Positions 38,173 to 47,937 of a stretch of 64,000 bases of DNA are shown here, in pieces. The notes below the pieces were generated by a model that saw only the letters and a list, made by a program, of their open reading frames with translations, was not told the DNA's origin and searched no databases. The DNA is from Microcaldota archaeon (GTDB taxonomy: Archaea; Micrarchaeota; Micrarchaeia; Micrarchaeales; CABMGC01), in assembly GCA_021850625.1 (NCBI GenBank), contig JAJZLJ010000002.1:1-64000 (forward strand), in the 5' to 3' direction. A program made the translations under genes and the position numbers. The stretch's first letter is position 1. The number at the start of each line of letters is the position of its first letter.

Positions 38173-38731
38173 GATCCCGATAAAGTTTGTCATTGAATTC
38201 ATAAGCAGTTATATCGCTGTTGTTTTTATCTATTAAATATTTAAACATAAGTTCTTTATTTTTAAATTTTTTAACTTCTTTTGAATGTTCAAATAATAGT
38301 ACATTGTTATTGATGTCCTCCGAGTAAACAACAACTTTGCTATTATCCTCAATGGATAGCACTAAAACCTTTGTTGCAACGCCTCCAAGAGAAATTAAGA
38401 TACTGCAGAGTAAAGAGTAGTAATCGAGCATGTCTCCTATTCCATTTAGAAGTGTTTCAGATGGAGTTTGCCAAAATTGTATGGGAAGTTGGAGTATAGA
38501 GATTTTAGCTTCAAGCTTTTCTAAGACTTTTATTGAAGCTTCATAGAAATTGCTTTTGAAGTCATAAGGCTCAACTTCATTTTTTATAGAAATAACAAAT
38601 GCAAAAACTTCATCTGAATCTGGAGTTATTAATTTTGGTGTATCTGGAAGATAAAGATTTTCGCTCTGTTCTATATAGGTTTTATATCTCAGTATTATCG
38701 ATAGATAAAGAGAGTTATATCGCCTAAGCAA
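38147..38731 (-). CDS. hypothetical protein
   Basis: 194-aa ORF downstream of the Lrp-like gene; N-terminus probably extends further upstream. Confidence 0.55.
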   Translation of the reverse strand: MLRRYNSLYLSIILRYKTYIEQSENLYLPDTPKLITPDSDEVFAFVISIKNEVEPYDFKSNFYEASIKVLEKLEAKISILQLPIQFWQTPSETLLNGIGDMLDYYSLLCSILISLGGVATKVLVLSIEDNSKVVVYSEDINNNVLLFEHSKEVKKFKNKELMFKYLIDKNNSDITAYEFNDKLYRDLTLPLFSS

Positions 38732-38748
38732 CTCGTTTTCAGAGATAG

Positions 38749-39180
38749 CTACCCTAAAACCACCATAGTCTTCGTATTGACTATGCCTGCTTTTGAATGA
38801 ATGTAGTCTAGAAGTATCTCCTTGAAATGCGTAGTATCCTTTGCTATTACACGTATGATTATATCCGCATCGCTCGTTGTTATAAAGCCTTCTCTTACAT
38901 ATATCACAGAAAGAAGCTCTTTTAGAAGTGTATCCTGCGTTCGATTAAGACTTTTAAGAAGATTTATGTCAACATTTATTAAAACAAACGCAGAAAGAGA
39001 AAAACCAGCTTTCTTCCAGTCAATCTCTCCTTTATAGTATTTAATAATCTTTTCCTTTTCAAGTTTTTTAATGCGAAAGTGCACAGAAGATACTGGAGAA
39101 TTAAGCTTTTTTGCAAGGGAGGTATACTTCACTATACCCGAATCTATATTAGTTATGAGCTCTTCATCAAACTCATCCAT
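38749..39180 (-). CDS. Lrp/AsnC family transcriptional regulator
   Basis: HTH LAKKLNSPVSSVHFRIKKLEKEKIIKYYKGEID plus RAM-like C-terminus. Confidence 0.82.
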   Translation of the reverse strand: MDEFDEELITNIDSGIVKYTSLAKKLNSPVSSVHFRIKKLEKEKIIKYYKGEIDWKKAGFSLSAFVLINVDINLLKSLNRTQDTLLKELLSVIYVREGFITTSDADIIIRVIAKDTTHFKEILLDYIHSKAGIVNTKTMVVLG

Positions 39181-39470
39181 GATTAAAGTTAAGATACTTA
39201 AAAATATAAGGTTTGTGTTACAATACGCTTTTACTTACAAGATCTTTTTATAGATAAATAGTACAAAGTTCCAGTTCATATTGTTAATATTTAATGTAAT
39301 AGTATAAGTAGGGTTTATTTTAATAGTAAAGTTAAATAAGTTATAGCGTGAATTGATGATTTATTGGAAATTTTACAATGAAGTATATTAAACATTGCAT
39401 AAAAATGATAAAAAATACAATAATATAGAATAAAAGTATTTAAAGGAGCTTAATCATTAGTATATGCAGT

Positions 39471-39542
39471 TATTTCTATATCTAAAAAGATAGAGAAATG
39501 ATTTAGGGGGTTGGGTTGCCCAAAAGATTAACTCTTTTGGGC
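39471..39542 (+). promoter_or_regulatory. double-hairpin 5' leader upstream of a RAM-like gene
   Basis: ATTTCTATATC-TAAAAA-GATAGAGAAAT (one mismatch) and perfect GCCCAAAAGA-TTAAC-TCTTTTGGGC; TATA-like GTATTTAAAG at about 39435; ORF with GGTG SD starts at 39589. Confidence 0.45.
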
Positions 39543-39588
39543 TTAATATTTAAGCATTGTTTTTAAATAGCTATGCTTAGGTGGGGAT

Positions 39589-39873
39589 ATGAATAAACAA
39601 GATACGAGATTGACTAGAATGAGGAATAGATGCAATGGTTACTCTTTATTTTTTATAAGGCCAACATCTTCCTCAAATGTGCATGATTCTGCTAAAGAAC
39701 TCATGCAGATAGAAACTGTACAGGAGGTCATGATAACCAGTGGAAGATATGGTTTTGTAGTGAAATGTCCTTCTGAGAACAAAAGCGAACAGAAAGTAAG
39801 TAGTTATATCAAAAAAAGATATGGAAACGTAAATGTCTCGAAGCTTGAATGCCATTATCAATATTTAAGATAA
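39589..39873 (+). CDS. stand-alone Lrp/AsnC ligand-binding (RAM)-like protein
   Basis: VHDSAKELMQIETVQEVMITSGRYGFVVKCPSE...VSKLECHYQYLR; GGTG 5 nt before ATG. Confidence 0.6.
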   Translation: MNKQDTRLTRMRNRCNGYSLFFIRPTSSSNVHDSAKELMQIETVQEVMITSGRYGFVVKCPSENKSEQKVSSYIKKRYGNVNVSKLECHYQYLR

Positions 39874-40027
39874 TGATTTTCTACTAGATATATACAGAGT
39901 AAGTCTAATTTACTCTCAGTTTTCGCATATTTTTGTTAGATAATATGATAGGAAAAATATTTTATAATATATCAAATGGATAATTAATTTTTAGAAAAAA
40001 TGTTTTTACATTTTCTTTGTTATGTTG

Positions 40028-41314
40028 CTATGAAAAAGTAATTGTTACTAGACCATTCTCTGCTTCTGGAGCGCCTGCACCTGCAGTGTTAGTAATATCA
40101 CTAACAGAAAGAGCATTTGCCCAACTTGAACCTCCACCACCGCCACCGGTATTAAAAGAACTGCTTGCGCCGCCGCCATAATAACCACATCCGCCTCCGC
40201 CGTTACCACTACCTCCATAACCACCCAGATAATTTGAACCTCCATCACTACCACCAGTGGTCTGAGTACCGCCAGCACCATATGGAGACCCCATACCATT
40301 ATTTCCAATTAGCCCACCGCCATTACCACCATTATTACCAGTATTATAACTACCTCCACCTCCTCCAGCAGCAACGATTATAACGCCAGGATTTGATAAT
40401 TCATTAGTTATGCTGATTGCTGAACAACCGCCACCGCCACCGCCGCCTGGAGTTCCACTTCCACCGCCATTTATGCCGCCTCCGCCTCCGCCACCACTTC
40501 CAAACCAGGCAATTCCACCTCCACCAACAAAGACATATAACTCTGTTCCAAAAGATACAGGATATGTTCCAGAAATATAACCCCCATAACCACCGCTGGA
40601 ATAAAAAGAATATCCTCCTCCTCCACCAGAAAGTTGCACATTAGCCAAATTACAACCTAAAGGGACAAACATATTATACGGTCCCCCAGGTGTACTAAAT
40701 GTAGTTGATGTGTCAGAGCAAGCAACAAGACCGCTTGATAAAGTTGCCTTTGTTGAAAGAGATGCAATTTGACTCACTTGATTAGGTATGCCATTTTTCG
40801 TGTACTGTATCCATAAGGTTCCAGAGAATAGAGTTCCTAAACTACTTGATTTTAATTTGCAAGTAAACAATAATGTCGAAGTACTGCCAGATATTGCATT
40901 TATTGGTAAATTATACTCGGTAGAAAAACTTGATGGTGCAGCAGTAGTATTTGAACATGCTACGCCAGTTATTGTAATCTCAGTACCTGATTCCTGACCA
41001 AAAGTTACTAATACATTACCCGTTGTATTCAATTGAGGATTAGAACACAAGAAACTGGATTGTGCAACACATCCAGAAGAAGATCCCGAAATATTAAATA
41101 TCCCAAGTTCAAAAAAAGTAACAAGAATTACTGCAATAAGAAGAATAGCCCAACCATAAGTCATTAAATATTCCATTGCACTTTGAGCATAAATAGATTT
41201 TGATAAAACTCTGTCAAGTTTATTATCAGAATTTTTTCTGCTTAGACAAAATCTTTTTAAAAAATGATTTATCGATAAACCATTTTTATCATTACTTGAA
41301 GTTATATTGTCCAT
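40028..41314 (-). CDS. pilin-like protein fused to a glycine-rich C-terminal domain
   Basis: AQSAMEYLMTYGWAILLIAVILVTFFELGIF; CVAQSSFLCSNPQL; then extensive poly-Gly segments. Confidence 0.75.
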   Translation of the reverse strand: MDNITSSNDKNGLSINHFLKRFCLSRKNSDNKLDRVLSKSIYAQSAMEYLMTYGWAILLIAVILVTFFELGIFNISGSSSGCVAQSSFLCSNPQLNTTGNVLVTFGQESGTEITITGVACSNTTAAPSSFSTEYNLPINAISGSTSTLLFTCKLKSSSLGTLFSGTLWIQYTKNGIPNQVSQIASLSTKATLSSGLVACSDTSTTFSTPGGPYNMFVPLGCNLANVQLSGGGGGYSFYSSGGYGGYISGTYPVSFGTELYVFVGGGGIAWFGSGGGGGGGINGGGSGTPGGGGGGGCSAISITNELSNPGVIIVAAGGGGGSYNTGNNGGNGGGLIGNNGMGSPYGAGGTQTTGGSDGGSNYLGGYGGSGNGGGGCGYYGGGASSSFNTGGGGGGSSWANALSVSDITNTAGAGAPEAENGLVTITFS

Positions 41315-41413
41315 TTAATATTTTCCCATCGCAAATAATATGTTTTTTATATAGATAACTACAATACTTGTAAATATTAATAGATATAAAGATATAAAGA
41401 TATAAATATTTGA

Positions 41414-42061
41414 TTATTTTAATTTTGAGATAAGTTGCGAGTAATTGTTTATTCTTTTCGAATATCTGTTTAATTTTCTTTTTTTACTGTTTATTACTTT
41501 TTGCATCAAGGTTATCTCTCCTTTTCGCATAAATTTAAAGATTCCTTTATTTTTTTTATGCAGCTCTGTTGCTATCTGATTCAAAACACGTTCCTCTTTG
41601 CTAGATTTACTAGTGTAGGTCGTGAGATTTTTCTCTATGCCGCTTACTAGTTTTTCATGATATTTTTTAATTGATTTGAGATCTCGCGCTTTAGAGGTAA
41701 GTCCAATAAGAATTATATCGGTTATGTCTGTTGTAAATATGTGCTGATAACCAACAGCAAGCTTTTCTATGAAAGCGAGATAACTTCTTAACTCAGGTAT
41801 AGACATATGCTTAGAATTGCCTATTATGTTCTGCATGCATATGGCTTCGTAATCCAAATTTTTTAATAACACCTCCATCCTAGCTGCATGCTCATCGAGA
41901 AGTTGGATTGTTGCCGAACCATGTGGCTCGGTCTTCTCATCCAAAAGCTTGCCGCGCCAGCTATCTTTAACTACTTTTCTTAATATGTCAGTTTCGAATG
42001 ATGAATTAAAAACTTGGGGGGATTTATTTTCATTATTATGCGATTGTGTCGTATTTACCAT
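41414..42061 (-). CDS. hypothetical helical protein
   Basis: 215-aa ORF, ATG 5 nt after GGTG, 15 nt downstream of gltX. Confidence 0.65.
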   Translation of the reverse strand: MVNTTQSHNNENKSPQVFNSSFETDILRKVVKDSWRGKLLDEKTEPHGSATIQLLDEHAARMEVLLKNLDYEAICMQNIIGNSKHMSIPELRSYLAFIEKLAVGYQHIFTTDITDIILIGLTSKARDLKSIKKYHEKLVSGIEKNLTTYTSKSSKEERVLNQIATELHKKNKGIFKFMRKGEITLMQKVINSKKRKLNRYSKRINNYSQLISKLK

Positions 42062-42076
42062 TTATTCACCTTGGAT

Positions 42077-43798
42077 TTATAACGATATAAAGCTAGGGGT
42101 TTTATCTTTTTTATCTAGCTTGAAGAAGCCTACGCGTTCAAACTGGACTATCTCGCCAACTTCCAGAGTTTCAGCATAACTTTCTACGTATCCTTCCTTT
42201 ATATTCAAACTGTTTTTATTGAATGAATCGTTATTAAGCAAATTACCGACTTCGTATATATTGCAGGTTATAAAATTTCCTTCATTTACCCATTGGACTC
42301 TTGGAGCAGTAGAGATTTTTTCTATGTATCTCGCTGTTATCTCTCCATTGTTTATATTTTCTATTTTTACATCAAACAAATCCTTAAGTCTCAAATAGCC
42401 GCCCGCGATTAAGTTATTTGCATCATATGTATTTATAAAGAATGTGTTGCTTAGCATGTAATTTCTGTATCCTAAATCTGCACTTGGATGCAACTTTAAC
42501 TTTGCTTTTGAGCTATCTTCTGTCATACCATTTACCGTAAGTTTCAATGGTTTTTCTATAAAAAATAATCGCTTTGAATGATTGTCGAGTATTTTTTTGT
42601 TTTCTGTTAAAAGTTGATTTATATCTATAGAACTTTCTGTTTTGCTCATTCCAAAACGCATTGAGAATTCCTGTATGGCTTTTGGAGTTACACCACGTCT
42701 TCTTAAACCAGCTATTGTCACAAGTCTTGGATCATCGTAGCCCCAAAGAAGCCCTTGTTTAATTAGCTCGTTTATCTTTCTTTTTGAAGTAAGGTTATTA
42801 GTTATCTCCAATCTTGATATGCTATGTATTCTTGGTTTTCTCAGTGATAAAGAATTAAGAATATAGAAGTAAAGCTCGTCCATCAATTCAAACTCTTTAC
42901 TGCGTATAACATCAGTTACGCCCTTAATAGAATCAATTATAGGAGTATTGAATACGTAAGTAGGCCACACAGTATATCTCGTACCCTGACGATAATGTGG
43001 TGTAGTTTTTATCCTAAATAGAGTAGGATCACGCATAGCGGTATTTAGGGCAGTTAGATCATTATTAAGTCTAACTATAACTCCTTCATCGCTTTGAGTG
43101 CTAATCATGCTACGCCACAGATCCATATTTTCATATATCTCTTGTTTTTTATGTTTGCATGCTATACCACTTACCCTGCTTTTTTTAACATCGTCTGGAG
43201 AACAAGAACATACATAGGCATTTCCTTGAGCGATTAATTTCTCGGATAATTCATAAATTAAATTTATATTATCACTAGCATAATATTCTTCATCGTATGA
43301 AACACCAAGCCACTCCATATCCAGTTTCATAGCATCTACAAATTCCTGACGCTCAGTATCAGGATTTGTATCGTCAAAATATAATGCCAATTTTCCATCA
43401 TAAATCTCGGCGAATTTCTTTTCAGTAAAAAGGACCTTTGCATGACCTAACTGCATTGGCCCGTTTGGTTCTGGTGGAAATCTTGTCATGAAATTTCCTA
43501 CTACAGCACCTTCAAGAAAAAAATGTGGCTTTGCTGTTTTTTCAAGTCGTTCCATCTCCTCAGATTTGAAGTCTTCGGAAAAACGTGATGCCTGTTTAGC
43601 TATCTCGTCTTTAGAAAGAAGATTAACATCTACAACAACTTTTTCTATATATACTGAAAGGGATTTTATGTCAGTTCTAAGTTCAGGAAATTTCGAGAGT
43701 ATTTTATTTAGAGCAGTTTCCTTCCTTGCAGTACCATAGTCTAGTGCATTCTTAAGAACTATCTTTTTTATCTCCTCTTTTTGCTTTTCATTTAGCAT
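42077..43798 (-). CDS. gltX: glutamyl-tRNA synthetase, archaeal type
   Basis: NFMTRFPPEPNGPMQLGHAK...LYFDDTNPDTERQEFVDAM...SKRKINELI; ATG 5 nt after GGTG. Confidence 0.95.
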   Translation of the reverse strand: MLNEKQKEEIKKIVLKNALDYGTARKETALNKILSKFPELRTDIKSLSVYIEKVVVDVNLLSKDEIAKQASRFSEDFKSEEMERLEKTAKPHFFLEGAVVGNFMTRFPPEPNGPMQLGHAKVLFTEKKFAEIYDGKLALYFDDTNPDTERQEFVDAMKLDMEWLGVSYDEEYYASDNINLIYELSEKLIAQGNAYVCSCSPDDVKKSRVSGIACKHKKQEIYENMDLWRSMISTQSDEGVIVRLNNDLTALNTAMRDPTLFRIKTTPHYRQGTRYTVWPTYVFNTPIIDSIKGVTDVIRSKEFELMDELYFYILNSLSLRKPRIHSISRLEITNNLTSKRKINELIKQGLLWGYDDPRLVTIAGLRRRGVTPKAIQEFSMRFGMSKTESSIDINQLLTENKKILDNHSKRLFFIEKPLKLTVNGMTEDSSKAKLKLHPSADLGYRNYMLSNTFFINTYDANNLIAGGYLRLKDLFDVKIENINNGEITARYIEKISTAPRVQWVNEGNFITCNIYEVGNLLNNDSFNKNSLNIKEGYVESYAETLEVGEIVQFERVGFFKLDKKDKTPSFISL

Positions 43799-44461
43799 TT
43801 ATGCACCGCTTTGTGTAATATAAGCTTGATATACCGTTCCATTCTGATAAACTAAAGCCTTTATAAGTATTGGAACTAGCAGTGAATTTGATGGTATTGT
43901 TACATTAAGATAAATACTCCTTACAGAGCTTGGAAGTACTATTGGAACATTCTGCTGCTTTTGACCTGTACCTCCCGATACGGTAAAGTTTACATACGAA
44001 GGAACACTTAACTGCGCAGTTGCATTAAAAATCAAACATGATTTCTCCTTACTTACCAAATTATTTGAAAAGAAGTTATATAATGAAATTGGAGAGAAGC
44101 TTCCAAGATCTATATTAAACTGACGTTGTGTTTGATAAAATGTTGAGACTGAGTTATTACCCTCTAACAAAGTCAATATGTTAGTAACATTAGAGGCAGT
44201 TGAGTTGTATAAACTTTCATTTTTGCATATAACATTTATATTGGCAGTTCCGGTATAATTTTCGATTAATGCATTAGAGGTCGTAGTTAGATATATTTTT
44301 TGTGCAGTTGAATTAGAAGAGGTCTGGTTGGAGGTCTGTGTAGACGAAGTAGGAGTCGTATTGAGATTTGCAAATACCGCATAGGAGGATATAAACAATA
44401 CACCTATAAAAATTGAGAAGATTACCTCGAGCTTTTTTTTGTTTTCCATATAATCACACAA
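43799..44461 (-). CDS. hypothetical exported Ser/Thr/Asn-rich protein
   Basis: N-terminal TM and low-complexity exported sequence; stop abuts gltX start. Confidence 0.6.
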   Translation of the reverse strand: MCDYMENKKKLEVIFSIFIGVLFISSYAVFANLNTTPTSSTQTSNQTSSNSTAQKIYLTTTSNALIENYTGTANINVICKNESLYNSTASNVTNILTLLEGNNSVSTFYQTQRQFNIDLGSFSPISLYNFFSNNLVSKEKSCLIFNATAQLSVPSYVNFTVSGGTGQKQQNVPIVLPSSVRSIYLNVTIPSNSLLVPILIKALVYQNGTVYQAYITQSGA

Positions 44462-44562
44462 AACCTTTTAATAATAAACTATATAATATATAAGTTAAAT
44501 TAAAAGGCTTTCGAAACATATATGTTTTGTATTGTTTTTATATATTACGCTTAAGTGATTTT

Positions 44563-45249
44563 ATGGCTTTTAAGGATGGAGATTTTGTAAAGATAGAATA
44601 TAGCATATGGAGAGGCTCTGATAACATGCTTGTTATGACGACAGATAAGAAGCTTGCTGAAGAAAATGATATATATGACAAGGAGTTCAAATATGAACCG
44701 CGCTTGGTTATTTTAGGAAAAGATAATATGATAAAGGGCGTTGTTGATGTTTTGAAGAATATGAACGTAGGAGATAAAAAGAAAGTAGAGATAACACCTG
44801 AGAATGCCTTTGGAGAACGAATTCAAGAGTTAGTACGTATTCTTCCAGTATCGGACTTTAGAAAAAGGGATATGAATCCTATGCCAGGAATGCAAGTAGA
44901 GATAGATGGCGCTATTGCTACTGTTAAAAGCGTTAACTCAGGAAGAGTTATGATAGATGCTAATCATCCTCTAGCAGGAGAAAAAATAACCTGCGAGATA
45001 AAGGTGCTCGAAGGAATTAATAGTACAGAAGAAAGAACTAAAAGTGTAATGGAACAGTATGGGCTTAAACCGGATAAAGTAAAACTTGATGGAAAATCTG
45101 TTATAATAACTTTCGGAGCCGATACGAAAAAAGATGGAAGATATTTTATAGATAAATCTTCTGCTGTAGAGATGATGATTAGTAATATGGAAATTGACAA
45201 GGTAATTATTCAGGAAGAATATACAAAAGAAGGGAAAAAAGATAAATGA
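44563..45249 (+). CDS. FKBP-type peptidyl-prolyl isomerase (SlyD-like)
   Basis: FKDGDFVKIEYSIW...VLKNMNVGDKKKVEITPENAFGER...ANHPLAGEKITCEIKVLEG. Confidence 0.9.
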   Translation: MAFKDGDFVKIEYSIWRGSDNMLVMTTDKKLAEENDIYDKEFKYEPRLVILGKDNMIKGVVDVLKNMNVGDKKKVEITPENAFGERIQELVRILPVSDFRKRDMNPMPGMQVEIDGAIATVKSVNSGRVMIDANHPLAGEKITCEIKVLEGINSTEERTKSVMEQYGLKPDKVKLDGKSVIITFGADTKKDGRYFIDKSSAVEMMISNMEIDKVIIQEEYTKEGKKDK

Positions 45250-45317
45250 TTTCAGGTAAATAAGTTATAAATTAAGTAAAAAATAAGTAAAAAAATTTAA
45301 ATTTATTTATAGGATAG

Positions 45318-45515
45318 TTATTCAGTTATGTTCAGAGCATAAGTCCCATTTACGGTAAAACCTAGTTTTTTAGCAAGCTCAGATTTTTCCACATTAAGAA
45401 TAACTACGTATCCACTCCATTTTGTCGTTAAATTACTCTGACCACATATCGGACATTTTTCTCCTTGTGAGAGAATAACTTTACAGTTGCGGCATACCTT
45501 TTCCATTTTACTCAT
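45318..45515 (-). CDS. spt4: transcription elongation factor Spt4 / RpoE''
   Basis: CRNCKVILSQGEKCPICGQSNLTTKWSGYVVILN. Confidence 0.9.
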   Translation of the reverse strand: MSKMEKVCRNCKVILSQGEKCPICGQSNLTTKWSGYVVILNVEKSELAKKLGFTVNGTYALNITE

Positions 45516-46117
45516 CTCTTTTTAGCACCAGGCTTGCCGTGAGGTTTTTGTCTTTGACCTTGAACCTTTTTATCTTTTGAAAGCGGCTCTTTTAACCATT
45601 CTGCCTTACCAAGTCCATCTGGCCTCATAGTAAGTGCTATTTTAGTATCTTTTATATTATTTTTAAGACTAATTGTAGAAACCTTTGCATATACTATATC
45701 TCCTTTTTTAAGATTTTTACCTGTATTTCTTGAGATAAATGACCCTGATTTTCTATCGTAATTTATAAAGTCATTAGTTATTTGTGACATGTGAACAAGA
45801 CCATCTATAGGTCCTAATCTTACAAAGCAACCAAAATCAACAAGTTCTGATATCTCTCCAGTTACTATCTCACCCACATCAAGATTAAAGGATAAAATAT
45901 CAAATGTGACTGTGTGGTGTGTAGAAGGATCTCCAGGAAGTATAAAGCCATCGCTTATATTTCTTACATCGAAAAGAGCAAGTATTAGACCTAACTGCTT
46001 GTCTATTGTTCGCTCATATTTAGAGCGCAGTATTGAGATTGCTGCCTTGTTTATATCTTCTCCGAAAAGGCTTGGGGGTATATTTATCGTATCTTTTATA
46101 GTATGCACATAATACAA
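45512..46117 (-). CDS. rpo7: DNA-directed RNA polymerase subunit E' (Rpo7)
   Basis: MYYVHTIKDTINIPPSLFGEDI...S1-like GEIVTGEISELVDFGCFVRLGPIDGLVHMSQI. Confidence 0.92.
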   Translation of the reverse strand: MYYVHTIKDTINIPPSLFGEDINKAAISILRSKYERTIDKQLGLILALFDVRNISDGFILPGDPSTHHTVTFDILSFNLDVGEIVTGEISELVDFGCFVRLGPIDGLVHMSQITNDFINYDRKSGSFISRNTGKNLKKGDIVYAKVSTISLKNNIKDTKIALTMRPDGLGKAEWLKEPLSKDKKVQGQRQKPHGKPGAKKR

Positions 46118-46179
46118 AATCTCACCTAAGGGTTAAAATTTCAATTAGTATTGAGCAGTAAATTAATTTAAGCTTATCG

Positions 46180-46551
46180 TTATCTTAGAGTTCCGGTTTT
46201 TGTAACACTCAATGTGCGTATATTCATATTTCTTAGCTTTTTTTTAAGTTTTATATCATTTGTGCATACAGAGTATTTTTTACTGTTAGCTAACTCAAGT
46301 ATCCATTTATCAACATAAAGTGTTGAATAATTTATCTCTATTTTATGCTTTTTTATAGAGTTTATAGCTACAACAGCTAGCGGCCTCAGTTTAGTTCTAG
46401 AAACTGCAAACTTCTTGAGCTCTAATATAACACCTTTAGATATTATCGGATAGTACTCATTAGTGTTTTCTATTTCATCGAATATATCATTGCCATTAAC
46501 TAATGAGAAGATTATTGAACTGGTATCTATTATCAACTCTTCTTTTTCCAT
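46180..46551 (-). CDS. PIN domain protein (FAF1/UTP24-like)
   Basis: LIIDTSSIIFSLVNGNDIFD...VCTNDIKLKKKLRNMNIRTLSV. Confidence 0.75.
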   Translation of the reverse strand: MEKEELIIDTSSIIFSLVNGNDIFDEIENTNEYYPIISKGVILELKKFAVSRTKLRPLAVVAINSIKKHKIEINYSTLYVDKWILELANSKKYSVCTNDIKLKKKLRNMNIRTLSVTKTGTLR

Positions 46552-46613
46552 GCAAAAATATTTATAACATGATAAACTAAAAAGCTATTGTTGTTAATTA
46601 TTTTGGTATAAGT

Positions 46614-47018
46614 ATGGAACTTGATATGTATGCAGAGGAATTAATTCAAAGCTATGAACATCCTTCACATAAAGGAGTTATAGAAAATCCGACTTTAGAG
46701 AGGCATGAAGAGAATATATCATGTGGAGATAAAATAACAGTTTATATAAAATTAGAAAATAATAAAATAATTGATATCAAATTCAACGGTTTAGGCTGTG
46801 TAATATCTATGGGCTCTGCGGATATGCTAATTGAGGAGCTAAAAAATAAGGAAGTTGATGATATAGAAAAACTCAAAAAAGAAGATCTGCTTAAAATAAT
46901 AGGCATAGACCCTGGACCAGTAAGAATGCACTGTGCAACATTAGCCTTGAGAGCTGTCAAAAAAGCCATCTTTGAGTATGAGAAAAAAGAACCGGATAAG
47001 GAAACAAAAGAGTTATAA
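46614..47018 (+). CDS. IscU/SufU-like Fe-S scaffold protein
   Basis: ENISCGDKITVYIKLE...FNGLGCVISMGSADMLIEEL...RMHCATLALRAVKKAI. Confidence 0.9.
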   Translation: MELDMYAEELIQSYEHPSHKGVIENPTLERHEENISCGDKITVYIKLENNKIIDIKFNGLGCVISMGSADMLIEELKNKEVDDIEKLKKEDLLKIIGIDPGPVRMHCATLALRAVKKAIFEYEKKEPDKETKEL

Positions 47019-47149
47019 ATTAGAGTTTAATTTTACCTTTATTATTCCGCCAGTTATCTTACCATAATGCCTTTTTAATTATAATCTATAACTGTAGCTT
47101 AAAAGTTGGCTATATATGAATCTTTCAAGTAAAGTTTTTCTGTCATAAA

Positions 47150-47208
47150 AATATCTCAGAAGACTTTTTTCATCACAAATCAGAAATACCTCGTCTCATC
47201 ATTAAACA
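47150..47208 (-). ncRNA. box C/D sRNA (dual guide)
   Basis: Minus strand ATGATGA-GACGAGGTATTT-CTGA-TTT-GTGATGA-AAAAAGTCTT-CTGA: canonical C (47202-47196), D' (47183-47180), C' (47176-47170), D (47159-47156) with 12- and 10-nt guides. Confidence 0.88.
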
Positions 47209-47250
47209 TATTTATAATTAAAGTTTATTAATACTTACTAAAAATTAGAG

Positions 47251-47937
47251 TTATCTTGAAATAAATTTTTTAAATATTGAACTTAAAAAATAATTTATGT
47301 CGCTTCCTTTAACTTTGGAACTTTTCTGTTCTGTCCATTTTATCGGAAGTTCGTAAGGAACTATTCCAAGCTTCTGAGATCTTAATATTATTTCTGTATC
47401 GAAAAACCAATGATCGTCTTTTATGTTTTTTGCTTCTTTTTTTATAAATTTTGAAGACCAGAACTTAAAGCCGCATTGATGATCATGCACCTTTGATAAA
47501 AAAATAAAATTAATCAAATAATTATAGACTTTGCTTGCCACAAGCCTTTTTACTCTTCTGTGTATAACAGATTCTTTCGTGTATCTTGAACCGATAACCA
47601 TTAAATTTCCAGTTTCTACAAGAGATACTGCTTTTATAAGATACTCAATTGGAACAGCAAGATCTATATCCATATAACCAATAACATTTCCTTTTGCAAT
47701 TTTTATTGCATTTTTTATTGCCTTCCCTCTTCCTAATTTCTTACTTGAAGTTATAAGCTTAACATTGGGAAGTTTAGAGTAAGATTTTGAAAGCTTTAAT
47801 GTTGAGTCTGTAGAGCCATCCTCAGCAAGAATTATCTCAGAATTGCCTATCTTTGAAACTACTGAGTATATTCTCTTAAAATTATTTTTTAAATTTACCT
47901 CTTCATTGTATAAAGGCAAAATAAGTGTTAATTTTAT
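47251..47937 (-). CDS. family 2 glycosyltransferase (dolichol-phosphate sugar synthase-like)
   Basis: IKLTLILPLYNEEVNL...ILAEDGSTDSTLKL...KGNVIGYMDIDLAVP...HDHQCGFKFWSSK; proposed ATA start at 47937, track TTG start at 47919. Confidence 0.88.
   Translation of the reverse strand: MKLTLILPLYNEEVNLKNNFKRIYSVVSKIGNSEIILAEDGSTDSTLKLSKSYSKLPNVKLITSSKKLGRGKAIKNAIKIAKGNVIGYMDIDLAVPIEYLIKAVSLVETGNLMVIGSRYTKESVIHRRVKRLVASKVYNYLINFIFLSKVHDHQCGFKFWSSKFIKKEAKNIKDDHWFFDTEIILRSQKLGIVPYELPIKWTEQKSSKVKGSDINYFLSSIFKKFISR

Noticed and set aside
38147-38760. Possible third non-canonical start (upstream frame AISENELLRRY before the track TTG at 38731)
   Set aside because: No GGTG at the right spacing and no family alignment to fix the true N-terminus; evidence too weak to count with the AUA cases.
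39340-39400. TTGATGA motif at about 39353 as a C/D sRNA
   Set aside because: No CTGA boxes at usable spacing on that strand.
40165-40644. His/Tyr/Arg-rich plus-strand ORFs opposite the Gly-rich pilin
   Set aside because: Complement of Gly codons yields artificial low-complexity frames.
41385-41410. GATATAAA short tandem repeat near the Gly-rich pilin gene
   Set aside because: Short AT-rich microsatellite, expected by chance at this base composition.
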